Part shown: positions 43,252-51,768 of the stretch, piece after piece
Position numbering within the stretch: the first letter of the stretch is position 1
Layout: each line of letters opens with the position of its first letter
Origin: Thermasporomyces sp036564245
Lineage (GTDB): Bacteria > Actinomycetota > Actinomycetes > Propionibacteriales > Actinopolymorphaceae
Length of the DNA stretch: 64,000 nucleotides
Direction: 5' to 3'
Assembly: GCA_036564245.1 (NCBI GenBank)
Contig: DATCKU010000086.1
Span: 51,022-115,021 of the forward strand
Made by a program: the position numbers and the translations under genes
The notes under the pieces: model-generated
What the model was told of the DNA's origin: nothing
Databases searched by the model: none
Seen by the model: only the letters and a program-made list of their open reading frames with translations

Positions 43252-44091
43252 TCATCCCCGGAGCCGCGTGCGATAGCACCTCGTGACGTACGGCATGACG
43301 AGCCCGTCCGGTTGCCGTGCCGTCATGTCGTACAGCTCACCCACCTGGTCCAGGATCTCCTGTCGCTCGCCGGGAGGCAGGCTCGCGACGTACGAGCGCG
43401 AGGAGACGAGGTGCAGCAGACCTTCTCGGTCGAGCCGTTGCCACAGCCTGAATCCCGCGTACTCCGGCGGCGTGAAATGTCGGCTCCACTCCAGCTTGTC
43501 GAGAAGCTCCGCGGCCTGGTCGACCTGGGTGCGTTCCACCGTGGCGAGCACGGCCGACAGCTCCCGAACCCACGGAACCGACTCGTCCCGCTGATTCCAG
43601 ACCACTCCGAGGGTGCCGTGGGGGCGCAAGATCCGGGCGATCTCTTCGAGCGCCACGTCGATGTCGAACCAGTGGAAGGCCTGCGCGACGACGACCGCAT
43701 CGGCGCAGTTCGAGGCGAGCGGGATCTTCTCGGCCACCGCCTGGACCGGTGTAGCCACTGGCACGTAACGGACCAGCCTCGTGAGCATCGGAGCAGCCGG
43801 TTCGATGGCGACGACGCGGCGGCTGTACTCGACGAGGGACCGGGTCAGCTTGCCGGTTCCGGCCGCCAGCTCGACGATCAGGGGTGGGCGAGGCTGAGGG
43901 TTGTCGGCGGGGGCGGACTGGTGGTCGGGGCCGCTGGCGTAGCCGGCGTCAGGGGCGTACGACCCGTGCTCGACAAGGTCGGCGAGAAGCCAGTAGACCG
44001 CCTCGGGCGGATAGCCCGGGCGGCTCCGCTCGTAGACGTCGGCGACGGAGCCGAACGCGCGACTCCGTGACCAGCGGACCGACTCCTCCAT
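43252..44091 (-). CDS. Class I SAM-dependent methyltransferase
   Basis: A 279-residue methyltransferase. Motif I is VELAAGTGKLTRSLVE followed by the acidic residue in VVAIEPAAPML. The adenine-binding region is ADAVVVAQAFHWFDI, and motif post-II is ILRPHGTLGVVWNQRD. The N-terminus FGSVADVYERSRPGYPPEAV is shared with many small-molecule and ubiquinone-type methyltransferases. The substrate is unknown. It is followed by nothing co-directional within 120 bp. Confidence 0.88.
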   Translation of the reverse strand: MEESVRWSRSRAFGSVADVYERSRPGYPPEAVYWLLADLVEHGSYAPDAGYASGPDHQSAPADNPQPRPPLIVELAAGTGKLTRSLVEYSRRVVAIEPAAPMLTRLVRYVPVATPVQAVAEKIPLASNCADAVVVAQAFHWFDIDVALEEIARILRPHGTLGVVWNQRDESVPWVRELSAVLATVERTQVDQAAELLDKLEWSRHFTPPEYAGFRLWQRLDREGLLHLVSSRSYVASLPPGERQEILDQVGELYDMTARQPDGLVMPYVTRCYRTRLRG

Positions 44092-44494
44092 GCTGCCGCG
44101 ATGCTACGCGAAGCCGGCGCACCTTTGCGGTTTCGGGTGATCAGATGACGTCTGGAGAGGCTGCTGTCCGGTCCGCCGATCTCCACACGGTGACGGCGCC
44201 CCCATCCCGTGAGAGCGCCGCCAATCCGCGCGTCACGTCGGGTTACCAAGCGTGCAACGTCAAGTGTCGCGCCAGGCAAGCCTGACCGCGACAGCCCACA
44301 AAGATGGCTGGATCGCCGCGTGGGTACCCGCGTGCCGCGCATGTCCGGGCCGATCAGAGGTCTGCCAGGTCGCTCCAGCCGACTCTGACCGGACTGGACA
44401 CAGTGCCTTTCTATGCCGCGCACAAGGTCAAGTAAAGGGTCGATGACGTATTCCTCACCCGACCGGCGCCCCGTTTGCCGATTGCGCGGACCCG
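44092..44494. other. Non-coding stretch between methyltransferase and HAD genes
   Basis: No gene is supported in these 403 bp. The composition is less GC-skewed at third positions than in flanking genes, and no long hairpin or repeat is evident. It may hold the methyltransferase promoter or a lost gene. Confidence 0.5.
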
Positions 44495-45388
44495 TCACTC
44501 GCGCGCGGCGAGCACCCGGCCTCTCCGGATCGCCCAGAGCAGCGCCATCACGACGCCAGCTCCGAACGCCGCCGCGGTGAGCACGGTCTGGTTCGTGCTG
44601 AGGACCCTTCGGGACATCGCGACGGGTCGGCTGAATCGCAGGACCGGCCAGCCTCGCTGCGCGGCGGCCCGGCGCAGCGCGCGGTCCGGGTTGACGGCGT
44701 AGGGATGTCCGACGCTGCTCAGCATCGGAAGGTCTGTGATCGAGTCGGAGTAGGCGTAGCACCGGGAGAGGTCGTAGTTTCTGTCCTGCGCGAGCTCGCG
44801 CAGGGCGACCACCTTGTTCTCGCCGTACGAATAGAACTCGATGTCGCCTGTGTACCGTCCGTCCCGTACACCCATCCGGGTCGCGATGATGTGGTCGGCA
44901 CCCAGCAGGCGGCCGATCGGCTCCACGACCTCCTGCCCGGAGGAGGAGACGATGACGATTTCCCGTCCGGCCGAACGGTGCTCGTTGATGAGCGTGACGG
45001 CCTCGGCGTACACGAGTGGCTCGACGACCTGGTGGAGCGCTTCGGCCACGATGTCCTTCACAGTCTGCACGTCCCAGCCCGTGACGAGTCGGGACAACTC
45101 CACCCGCATCCGCTCCATCTGGTCGTGATCGGCGCCACCGAGGTGGTAGATGAACTGCGCGTACGCCGACCGCAGGACGGTGCGTCGGTTGATCAATCCG
45201 CCCTGGTAGAAGTGGCGGCTGAAGGCCAGCGTGCTCGACCGAGCCAGGATCGTCTTGTCGAGATCGAAGAACGCCGCGGTGCGGACGGTGGCGTCGCTGT
45301 CTGGTGCGGGCGCTCGACGCGGCGTCGCGTGAGCGGACGGCATGTCGGGTCGTGGTTTCTCCGCCTCTGGCATCTCGGCGTTCGTCAT
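44495..45388 (-). CDS. HAD-IB family phosphatase (Rv3661-like, SerB-related)
   Basis: 297 residues from the ATG at 45388; ATG codons at 45436 and 45505 are also in frame and the true start is uncertain. Motif I is AAFFDLDKTIL (DxD), motif II is in IVIVSSSGQEVVEP, and motif III is YAYSDSITDLPML. The C-terminus has one membrane helix (TVLTAAAFGAGVVMALLWAI). It belongs to the SerB-like hydrolases, some of which act on lysophospholipids or phosphoserine. It is next to the 6C RNA and the Ssd gene, as Rv3661 is in mycobacteria. Confidence 0.88.
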   Translation of the reverse strand: MTNAEMPEAEKPRPDMPSAHATPRRAPAPDSDATVRTAAFFDLDKTILARSSTLAFSRHFYQGGLINRRTVLRSAYAQFIYHLGGADHDQMERMRVELSRLVTGWDVQTVKDIVAEALHQVVEPLVYAEAVTLINEHRSAGREIVIVSSSGQEVVEPIGRLLGADHIIATRMGVRDGRYTGDIEFYSYGENKVVALRELAQDRNYDLSRCYAYSDSITDLPMLSSVGHPYAVNPDRALRRAAAQRGWPVLRFSRPVAMSRRVLSTNQTVLTAAAFGAGVVMALLWAIRRGRVLAARE

Positions 45389-45584
45389 CCCCTCGTGCGC
45401 AAATCGCGGTGAGAAATCTCCCCGGCGAACGGACATTCCCGGCAACCCGGCCCGTAAGCCAGGGACCATGTCAGCAACAATAGGCCTCAATACCCGTTGA
45501 GGCATTGGCGAGCGCCCCTTCCGTGCGTCACACTGGAAGGGCGTTCGTGAGAGTTTTGGCTCAGCAGGGGTAGGGAACGTGATT

Positions 45585-45685
45585 TTTCAGCGGCCAATCC
45601 GTCGCTGGTGCCGGCCCCTCGCTGTCTAGCGAGACGCGGCCAGGGACAGCCCCCGCTCTCCCCCCCGGCGGGGGCTGTCGCCTGT
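45585..45685 (+). ncRNA. 6C-type small RNA (B11/ncRv13660c-like)
   Basis: A perfect 12-bp stem, GACAGCCCCCGC (45645-45656) with GCGGGGGCTGTC (45668-45679), carries an 11-nt loop with seven consecutive C. A smaller hairpin, CTCGCT-GTCT-AGCGAG, lies before it at 45618-45633. C-rich loops define the actinobacterial 6C RNA, and the place between the ssd and HAD genes is exactly that of M. tuberculosis B11 (between Rv3660c and Rv3661). The strand is chosen so that the C-run is in the RNA. The 5' end is estimated, and only one loop has six or more C, so the match is not complete. Confidence 0.72.
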
Positions 45686-45841
45686 TCAGAGCAACTACCG
45701 CCGGGGCTTTGTTCCATCGGTTGTCCACAGCTTGCGCGCTCGGCTGATTCGTCCACAGGTTTCGCGGGCTGACTCCGTTCGTACGTCCGGCTCGGCATCG
45801 TTGATCACGTCACTCGGTCGTACGAACGAAAGGGTTGGTCG

Positions 45842-46948
45842 ATGCCTTCCTCTCCACCCACGTCTACCAGGCCGCTCGCGGTAACAGCAGACGAGAAGCT
45901 TCTCGACGACCTCGTCCGGCTCGCTGCGGCATGTGGAGCCGAGCTGGACGTGGCCCATGACATCCCGGAGATGCGGCGGCGATGGTCGGCGGCGCCGCTC
46001 GTGATCGTCGGTGGTGACCTGGCTCCCAAGGTCTGGCGAAACGTCGCCGCGCCGCGCCCGGACGTCATCGTCGTGGCGCACGATCTGGAGAACCAACCTC
46101 AAGACATCTGGGAAGCCGCGGTGATGCTCGGTGCCCGGCACGTGCTCGACGTCCACGCAGGCGAGTCGACGTTGGTCAACCTGCTTGCGGATGCGGTCGA
46201 AGGCTCGGTCGGAGAGGCCGTGGTGATCGGAGTGGTGGGTGGTCGGGGTGGTGCCGGCGCGTCGACGTTGGCGAGCGGGCTCGCTGTGACAGCGGCGTTG
46301 GATGGCATGGAGTGTTTCCTCCTCGACGCCGACCCATTGGGTGGCGGGCTCGATCTCGTCGTCGGCGGTGAGGACTCCGAGGGCATGCGCTGGCCGCAGC
46401 TTGCCGGCGCAGAAGGGCGGATGAGCTCGTCTGCGCTCCAGTCGGCGCTGCCGAGCACTGTCGAACGTCTCTCCGTCCTGTCGTGGGACCACGGTGACCT
46501 CTTCTCGGTGCCTCCTTCTGCGATGCGGACAGTTCTGAGCGCCGCCCGTCGCGGGCGAGACCTTGTGGTCGTCGACCTGCCGCGGCATGTCGACGACACG
46601 ACGAAAGAGGCCTTGTCGCAGTGCCGAAGCGTGCTTTTGGTCGTGCCGGCCGAGGTGCGTGCGGTCGCGTCCGGAGCCCGCATCGCCGACCTGGTTTCGC
46701 GATACGCCTATGACGTCCGTGTGGTGGTACGAGGACCCGGGCCGTCCGGCCTCGACGGTGGCATCATCGCTGAGGCGTTGGGGCTTCCGCTCATCGGTGA
46801 GCTGACGTCCGAGCCGCGGCTCGACCTCATGCTGGAGCGTGGTGAACCTCCCGCAGGCAACCGCAGGGGCCCACTCGCGACGCTGTGCCGGCAGCTGCTC
46901 GTGGAGCTCGAGGTGCGGCCTCGCAACGGTCGTGTCACCGCTGCATGA
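45842..46948 (+). CDS. ssd: Septum-site-determining-like protein Ssd (CpaE/TadZ-like)
   Basis: A 368-residue MinD/CpaE-family protein. An N-terminal receiver-like domain without phospho-Asp (LVIVGGDLAPKVW to VLDVHAGEST) leads to a MinD-type ATPase fold. The Walker A reads GGRGGAGAST (133-142), with Ala in place of the catalytic lysine, as known for Ssd proteins. DPLGGGLDLVVGGE and VVVDLPRHVDD follow. It opens the Tad cluster and probably positions the pilus machinery. ACGAAAGG precedes the ATG weakly. Confidence 0.9.
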   Translation: MPSSPPTSTRPLAVTADEKLLDDLVRLAAACGAELDVAHDIPEMRRRWSAAPLVIVGGDLAPKVWRNVAAPRPDVIVVAHDLENQPQDIWEAAVMLGARHVLDVHAGESTLVNLLADAVEGSVGEAVVIGVVGGRGGAGASTLASGLAVTAALDGMECFLLDADPLGGGLDLVVGGEDSEGMRWPQLAGAEGRMSSSALQSALPSTVERLSVLSWDHGDLFSVPPSAMRTVLSAARRGRDLVVVDLPRHVDDTTKEALSQCRSVLLVVPAEVRAVASGARIADLVSRYAYDVRVVVRGPGPSGLDGGIIAEALGLPLIGELTSEPRLDLMLERGEPPAGNRRGPLATLCRQLLVELEVRPRNGRVTAA

Positions 46949-48148
46949 GTGGGGGCACACGTGGATTCGGCGCCAGTCGAGGACGTTCCTGCCACATTGC
47001 TCGAACGAGTGCGTCGCTCCCTGGCGACGCTGGATGCGCCGCCGACGCCGGCGCGCGTGGCCGCAGCGCTTCGCGCCGAAGGTCGACTGTTGGGACACGC
47101 CACGATCCTGCGCATCGCAGACCGACTAGGACGGGAGATCATTGGCGCAGGCGTGCTCGATGACGCGCTCGCTGACCCGGAGGTCACCGACGTCCTGGTC
47201 CACGGGCCTCGTGAGGTATGGGTCGATCGGGGTTGTGGTCTCGAGCGATGCGCAATCTCGTTCCCGGATGACGCAGCGGTGCGCCGACTGGCCGAGCGAT
47301 TGGCCACGGCTGCAGGCCGTCGGCTGGATGATGCGACACCGTTCGTCGATGCCCGGCTGTCGGATGGCACGAGGCTTCATGCCGTGCTGGCACCCGTCTC
47401 GGCGGGCGGGACGTGCATTTCCCTCCGGGTGCCTCGGCGTCAGGTGTTCACACTCGACGAGCTGGTGGCCGACGGCTTCGTGCCGCCTCGAGGCGCCGAC
47501 TATCTCCGGCGGCTGGTCGACGCGCGTTTGGCGTATCTGGTCTCGGGCGCCACTGGCGTCGGCAAGAGCACCTTGCTCGCGACGTTGTTGTCCCTGGTTC
47601 CTGCGCACGAACGTCTCGTCATCGTCGAGGAGGCGAGTGAGCTGTTTCCTGACCATCCCCACGTGGTGCACCTGGAGGCTCGTCCGCCCAACCTCGAAGG
47701 TGCCGGCGAGATCACGGTACGCACGCTGGTCCGGCAGGCGTTGCGGATGCGTCCTGACCGACTCGTGGTCGGTGAGGTGCGAGGAAACGAGATCGTGGAT
47801 TTGCTGGGCGCGTTGAATACCGGTCACGAAGGAGGGTGCGGCACGTTGCATGCCAACTCCGCTTACGACGTGCCGGCCCGAGTCGAAGCGCTGGGTGTGG
47901 CTGCTGGCCTCGACCGAGCGGCAGTGCACAGTCAGCTGGCAGCCGCGGTCGACGTGGTGCTGCACCTTGTGCGTGATGTGAAGGGACGCCGCCGGCTGGC
48001 CCACATCTGTGTGCTCACGCGGTCGGCCGACGGGTTGGTCGAGGTCGTGCCCGCGCTGGAGTTCGGCCCGACCGGATCGGTGAATGAAGGCGCCGGTCTC
48101 GCCCGCCTTGCCGAGTTGCTGAGCCGTCGTGAGGTAACGGGTGCTTAG
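46949..48148 (+). CDS. tadA: TadA-type pilus assembly ATPase
   Basis: A 399-residue type II/IV secretion ATPase. The N-domain ends near LRVPRRQVFTLDELV; the Walker A is SGATGVGKSTLLATLL (about 196-211), the Asp box contains IVEEASELFPDHPHVV, the Walker B is DRLVVGEVRG, and the His box has TLHANSAYDVPAR. It powers pilin export and is cytoplasmic. It starts directly after the ssd stop; a GTG 12 bp further on (46961) has GGGGG before it and is an alternative start. Confidence 0.93.
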   Translation: MGAHVDSAPVEDVPATLLERVRRSLATLDAPPTPARVAAALRAEGRLLGHATILRIADRLGREIIGAGVLDDALADPEVTDVLVHGPREVWVDRGCGLERCAISFPDDAAVRRLAERLATAAGRRLDDATPFVDARLSDGTRLHAVLAPVSAGGTCISLRVPRRQVFTLDELVADGFVPPRGADYLRRLVDARLAYLVSGATGVGKSTLLATLLSLVPAHERLVIVEEASELFPDHPHVVHLEARPPNLEGAGEITVRTLVRQALRMRPDRLVVGEVRGNEIVDLLGALNTGHEGGCGTLHANSAYDVPARVEALGVAAGLDRAAVHSQLAAAVDVVLHLVRDVKGRRRLAHICVLTRSADGLVEVVPALEFGPTGSVNEGAGLARLAELLSRREVTGA

Positions 48149-48249
48149 ACATGGCGTGTATCGCCCTTCTCGGAGTGGCTTTCTCGCATCGACTTCTGAG
48201 CTCCTGGGTCGGGGAGAGGGGGTCGAAGGAGGGGCAGGTCGGAGGAGGA

Positions 48250-48993
48250 ATGAGCGTCGGCGCGTTGATTTGTGTCGTGCTTGCCGCAGCGGCTGCGGGT
48301 GTCGCCACACCAGATCGGCCGGCCACCCGGCTGCTGCGGAGGCTGAAGGGTCGCCTGCCGGCGAGTGCTCATGACGCAGGCGGTCCCGGCATGACGAGAG
48401 CGTTGACCCTCGTCGCGCAACGTTGTCTGAGCAAGGTGGCGGGCTTCGTCACACGTGCGAGAGCCGACTTGCGGCCCTGGATACGGGAGGCGTGCGAGGT
48501 CATGGTGGCCGAGCTGCAGGCAGGTCACGACACGACCCGCGTGTTGGACGCTGCCGCCCAGGTCTTTCCGGCACTGGCTCCGGTCGCTGCGGTGAGCCGG
48601 ATGGGCGGCAACGTCCCGGCAGCCATTCGCTCGGTGGACGTGCCGGGTGCTGAGGATGCTCTGGAATCGCTCGCGGCGGCGTGGACGGTGGGGGTGGGTG
48701 GTGGGACGGGATTGGCGGTCGTGCTCGATCGGGTGGTTGCCGACATGCGTGCCGAGGAGTCGCTGCGTGACGAAGTGGCGGCACAGCTCGCCGGACCTCG
48801 AGCGAGTGCGCGGATGCTCGCCCTGCTTCCCTTGGCCGGTGTCGCGCTCGGCATGGGGACGGAGGCCGATCCGCTCAGCTTCCTTTTCGGCTCGCCCTAC
48901 GGCTGGGCGTGCATGCTCGTGGGACTGGGCTTGACGATGACCGGGCTCAGGTGGGTCGAGCGGCTGGCTCGTCGTGCGGAGCGCTTGTCATGA
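48250..48993 (+). CDS. tadB: TadB-type inner membrane platform protein
   Basis: 247 residues from an ATG with GGAGGAGG just before it. An N-terminal membrane helix (ALICVVLAAAAAGVA) is followed by a cytoplasmic part with the T2SF-type segment VVLDRVVADMRAEESLRDEVAA, and two C-terminal helices (ARMLALLPLAGVALGMG; GWACMLVGLGLTMTGL). The frame extends to 48151, but that extension lacks a ribosome site. TadB and TadC form the platform that TadA drives. Its stop overlaps tadC (ATGA). Confidence 0.88.
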   Translation: MSVGALICVVLAAAAAGVATPDRPATRLLRRLKGRLPASAHDAGGPGMTRALTLVAQRCLSKVAGFVTRARADLRPWIREACEVMVAELQAGHDTTRVLDAAAQVFPALAPVAAVSRMGGNVPAAIRSVDVPGAEDALESLAAAWTVGVGGGTGLAVVLDRVVADMRAEESLRDEVAAQLAGPRASARMLALLPLAGVALGMGTEADPLSFLFGSPYGWACMLVGLGLTMTGLRWVERLARRAERLS

Positions 48994-49796
48994 GGGTGCT
49001 TGCGGCCATCCTCGCCGGTCTTGCCGTCGTCGTCTGGATGGCGCCTGCCGGCGGGTTGGTCCGGCTCCGCCACCTCTCGGCACGGAACCGGTGCGTGCGA
49101 CGCGGGAATCGAAGCCGACCGGACTCGCCGTCTGGGCTCGAGGTTGTTCACGACACCCGGCAGCAGTCGGTTGCGACCTCGCGCTCGACGTCGCGGGGCT
49201 GGGCGGCCCGTCGGCTCCTCGCGTCGAGCGTCGCCGGGCTTGGGGCTGGAGTCGTCACGTCAGGATGGATGAGCCTCCTCGTTGGCTGCATGGTTGCTCT
49301 GGCAACCCACTACTGGCTGGGGCGCATGCCGTCCGAAGAGGAGCGGCGACACAGGGAACGCATGATTGCTCAGCTGCCCTTGGCGGTGGATCTCCTTGCC
49401 GCCCAGTTGCGTGCAGGGCGCTCGCCGATGCAGTCGCTTGAGACCGTGGCGCGCGCTGTCTCCGAACCTCTCGGACCCGAGCTCGCCTTGGTGGCAGCTT
49501 CCTTGCGCGTGGGCAGCACGTCAACGGCGGCGTGGAGTCGGTTTCTCGACGATCCCGCCTTGTCACGCCTTGGTCGCGCGATGATCCGTGCATGGGAGAG
49601 CGGGTCGCCCTTGGCGAGCTCGCTCGAGCGACTGGCAGACGATGCCAGGCGACTGCGTCGAGCCGAGGCCGAGCGGTTTGCCCGTTCGATTGGGGTACGC
49701 GCCGCCGCACCTCTCGGCCTGTGCTTCCTGCCGGCGTTCATCGTGCTCGGAGTCGTACCCCTGATCGCGAGCATGGCAACCACCGTCCTCCCCTGA
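48990..49796 (+). CDS. tadC: TadC-type membrane platform protein
   Basis: 268 residues from the ATG that overlaps the tadB stop. Membrane helices lie at the start (RVLAAILAGLAVVVWMA), in the middle (SLLVGCMVALATHYWLG) and at the end (FIVLGVVPLIASMATTVL). The T2SF domain has RMIAQLPLAVDLLAAQLRAG and WESGSPLASSLERLADDARR. It pairs with TadB. The segment after the first helix (RNRCVRRGNRSRPDSPSG) is unusually basic and low complexity. Confidence 0.88.
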   Translation: MRVLAAILAGLAVVVWMAPAGGLVRLRHLSARNRCVRRGNRSRPDSPSGLEVVHDTRQQSVATSRSTSRGWAARRLLASSVAGLGAGVVTSGWMSLLVGCMVALATHYWLGRMPSEEERRHRERMIAQLPLAVDLLAAQLRAGRSPMQSLETVARAVSEPLGPELALVAASLRVGSTSTAAWSRFLDDPALSRLGRAMIRAWESGSPLASSLERLADDARRLRRAEAERFARSIGVRAAAPLGLCFLPAFIVLGVVPLIASMATTVLP

Positions 49797-50253
49797 CCGC
49801 TGTTTTGACAATGACCACGTTCAGTCGGCCATTCACCTCTGTCAGATGCCTGCATGGCAGGGATAGGTACGACTCGCCGCGCACAGGTCCGGACATGCCT
49901 TGCTGGTTTGCGTCCTGGTATTCGTGCAACCATGTCAGCAAGCCTTCTAGCTGCAGGACGACAGCGCGTACGGTGTCCGGTCATTCACCCGAGTACTCGT
50001 TGTCAGACCTGCGCACGACGCTCCTCCGAACATCATTGACGGACGAGACCTTGACGTCGAGTTGCTCGAAGATCCAACAGACATGGCGGTGCAACGTCCG
50101 TAACCGGTTTCCACAACGTGCACACGCAGCTGACTTTTCCACAAGAACACAGCAGGTCCCCGATCGTGTCGCACCGTGTCGCATCCTCGAAGTGAGTTCG
50201 TGAACGACGGTCTCCCGCCTGTCGGACGGCGGACATGTGTTGGGGAGGTAGGC
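49797..50253. other. AT-richer leader region before the pilin gene
   Basis: No gene is supported in these 457 bp. The region is visibly less GC-rich than its surroundings and holds TTGACA at 49805-49810 and the dispersed motif at 49810-49825. It separates the platform genes from the pilin gene, so it is the likely promoter region for the pilin, allowing its higher expression. Confidence 0.5.
49810..49825 (+). repeat. Dispersed intergenic motif, copy 2
   Basis: AATGACCACGTTCAGT, 13 bp after the tadC stop. It matches 9648-9665 (minus strand) and 60621-60637 except at one variable base. Confidence 0.6.
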
Positions 50254-50427
50254 ATGTCGAGACCACGAACCCAGGTTGACGAACGCGGCATGACGACCGC
50301 GGAGTACGCGATCGGAACCGTTGCGGCAGCAGGGTTTGCGGCCCTGCTCATCAAGCTCCTGAGCAGCGACGAGATGCGGGAGATGCTTCTGAACGTCATC
50401 AAGTCCGCGCTGAGTCTCGCGGGCTGA
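50254..50427 (+). CDS. Flp-type pilin (DUF4244)
   Basis: A 57-residue prepilin from an ATG preceded by GGGGAGG. The basic leader ends DERG, followed by MTTAEYAIGTVAAAGFAALL, the short glutamate-tyrosine start of Flp pilins, and then an amphipathic helix (SSDEMREMLLNVIKSALSLAG). It would be cut after Gly by a prepilin peptidase, not encoded here. It is the best candidate for the pilus subunit. A large hairpin follows at 50438-50520. Confidence 0.88.
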   Translation: MSRPRTQVDERGMTTAEYAIGTVAAAGFAALLIKLLSSDEMREMLLNVIKSALSLAG

Positions 50428-50437
50428 GCTCGCGTCA

Positions 50438-50520
50438 TGGTGGACCAACCGGCGCGTCGAGTAGCTGCGCCCGTGCAACGGGGGCGCGGAGTCCATGCCT
50501 CGACGCCCGGTTGGCCACCA
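50438..50520 (+). terminator. Long imperfect hairpin between pilin and tadE genes
   Basis: Bases 50438-50461 and 50499-50520 pair over about 22 bp (TGGTGG, CCAACCGG and GCGTCGAG blocks each find their complement) with a bulged A and one mismatch. The loop has an inner stem GCGCCC/GGGGCGC. It starts 10 bp after the pilin stop. It may act as an attenuator that lowers tadE expression or as an mRNA-stabilising 3' end for the pilin. Confidence 0.6.
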
Positions 50521-50645
50521 CAGGGTGGGAGCGCTCCAGGTCAAGGAGCCGCCCGTGGACAACCGGCAGCTCCTGCAGGTGAGGGCCAATTCCGGTCAGT
50601 CATCCAGGGTGCAGCTCTTGACGAACCGGCTGAAAGGACTCGGAC

Positions 50646-51023
50646 GTGCGTGCCGAACGTGGAATGGTCACCGTCGAAATGGCAATGGCGATGACTGCGC
50701 TCTGCATCGTGGCCGCTGCCATGGCCTGGATGGTGTCCATCGCCGGGATCCAGGCACGCTGTGTCGACGCGGCACGCGACGCGGCGCGAGCTCTGGCTCG
50801 TGGAGAGACGGCCGAGGTGGGCAGACAGGTCGGTCTGCGAAGCGCGCCCGACGGGGCAGAGATCGTGCTGCAGACCCGTGGTGGAGTTGCCGAGGTGACG
50901 GTCCGGGTGAACGCTCGACCTCGCCTGCCGGCCTTGCGAATGTTGCCGTCCATTCCGGTCAGCGCTCGGGCCGTCATCACAGTGGAGTGGTCGACAGTTG
51001 CGGACGAAGCCACGGCACATTGA
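50646..51023 (+). CDS. TadE-like pseudopilin
   Basis: A 125-residue protein from a GTG. The leader RAERG is followed by MVTVEMAMAMTALCIVAAAM, the typical TadE pseudopilin start (E at position 5 after the cut), then IQARCVDAARDAARALARG, and an external beta domain (AEIVLQTRGGVAEVTVRV). Minor pilins of this kind prime or cap the pilus. Rv3655c has the same place in the mycobacterial cluster. Confidence 0.85.
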   Translation: MRAERGMVTVEMAMAMTALCIVAAAMAWMVSIAGIQARCVDAARDAARALARGETAEVGRQVGLRSAPDGAEIVLQTRGGVAEVTVRVNARPRLPALRMLPSIPVSARAVITVEWSTVADEATAH

Positions 51024-51134
51024 CCGAGGTGCAGCGCACGTCCCGGTTGAGGAGGATCCGGCAACTTGCCGTCAGTCGAGCCACCGTACGACCAGGGCGT
51101 CGACGAGTCATGCGGTCTGTCATGGAGATCGGTC

Positions 51135-51536
51135 ATGAACCTCTTACCAGGGAGGGCACGCGCGGAAAGTGAGACGACGAACCAGTCCGGAACGGCAACC
51201 CTGTGGGTCGTCGCCGCGACCGCACTCCTGGCAGTGGTGGGGAGCCTGGCGACGACGGTGGTTGCCGTCATCGCGGCTGGTCGTGAGGCCGATACCGCGG
51301 CCGACTTGGCCGCCCTCTCCGCCGCGGCCAAGGGATCGATGTCTGCGGGAAGGAGTACGCACTGCGATATCGCCCGTCGGATCGCCGCAGCCCATCGAGC
51401 CCAGATGACCGCGTGTCGAGCGGGTCCGGACTTCATCGAGGTGCATGTAGAGGTGCAGCCTCACGGACCTCTGGGTGCGTGGTTCACGGTCCGGTCGCAG
51501 GCACGAGCGGGCCCGCCACGCGTCGTTCCGCCGTAG
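51135..51536 (+). CDS. TadE-like helicase/secretion neighbourhood protein (Rv3654c-like)
   Basis: 133 residues from an ATG with GGAG at 7 nt. The N-terminus RARAESETTNQSGTATLWVV leads to a membrane helix (ATALLAVVGSLATTVVAVIA), then READTAADLAALSAAAKGSM, the family's alanine-rich helix, and a C-terminal external part with two cysteines (HCDIARR, TACRAG) and HVEVQPHGPLG. The family is named for its position next to the DEAH helicase and the Tad cluster. Its Mycobacterium homologue has been reported to be secreted. Confidence 0.85.
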   Translation: MNLLPGRARAESETTNQSGTATLWVVAATALLAVVGSLATTVVAVIAAGREADTAADLAALSAAAKGSMSAGRSTHCDIARRIAAAHRAQMTACRAGPDFIEVHVEVQPHGPLGAWFTVRSQARAGPPRVVPP

Positions 51537-51673
51537 GCCTCGTGGGAGAGCTTCTGACAACCACATCCGAGCGTCGCGTTCAGCTCAAGCAGAAGGCAGA
51601 GGTGGAACGCCGAGCGTCGGGGCTGCCCTGCGGCCTTCCGGTCATCTCGGGTGACTCGAAGGCAACCACGACC

Positions 51674-51692
51674 TGGCCGGTGAGCCCGGCCA
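51674..51692 (+). terminator. Short hairpin after the TadE-like gene
   Basis: TGGCCGG (51674-51680) and CCGGCCA (51686-51692) pair with a 5-nt loop. It lies 138 bp past the stop, between convergent genes. Confidence 0.4.
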
Positions 51693-51711
51693 CTTGAGCG
51701 TCAACCTGCCT

Positions 51712-51768
51712 GACGGATCACGACCTTACGGAGTACGACCGGACGGATCACGACCTTACGGTGTACGA
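51712..51768. repeat. Two-copy 30-bp tandem repeat at the helicase 3' end
   Basis: GACGGATCACGACCTTACGG plus GTACGA occurs at 51712-51738 and again at 51742-51768 with one difference (A/T). The helicase stop codon (51756) lies inside the second copy. Confidence 0.8.
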
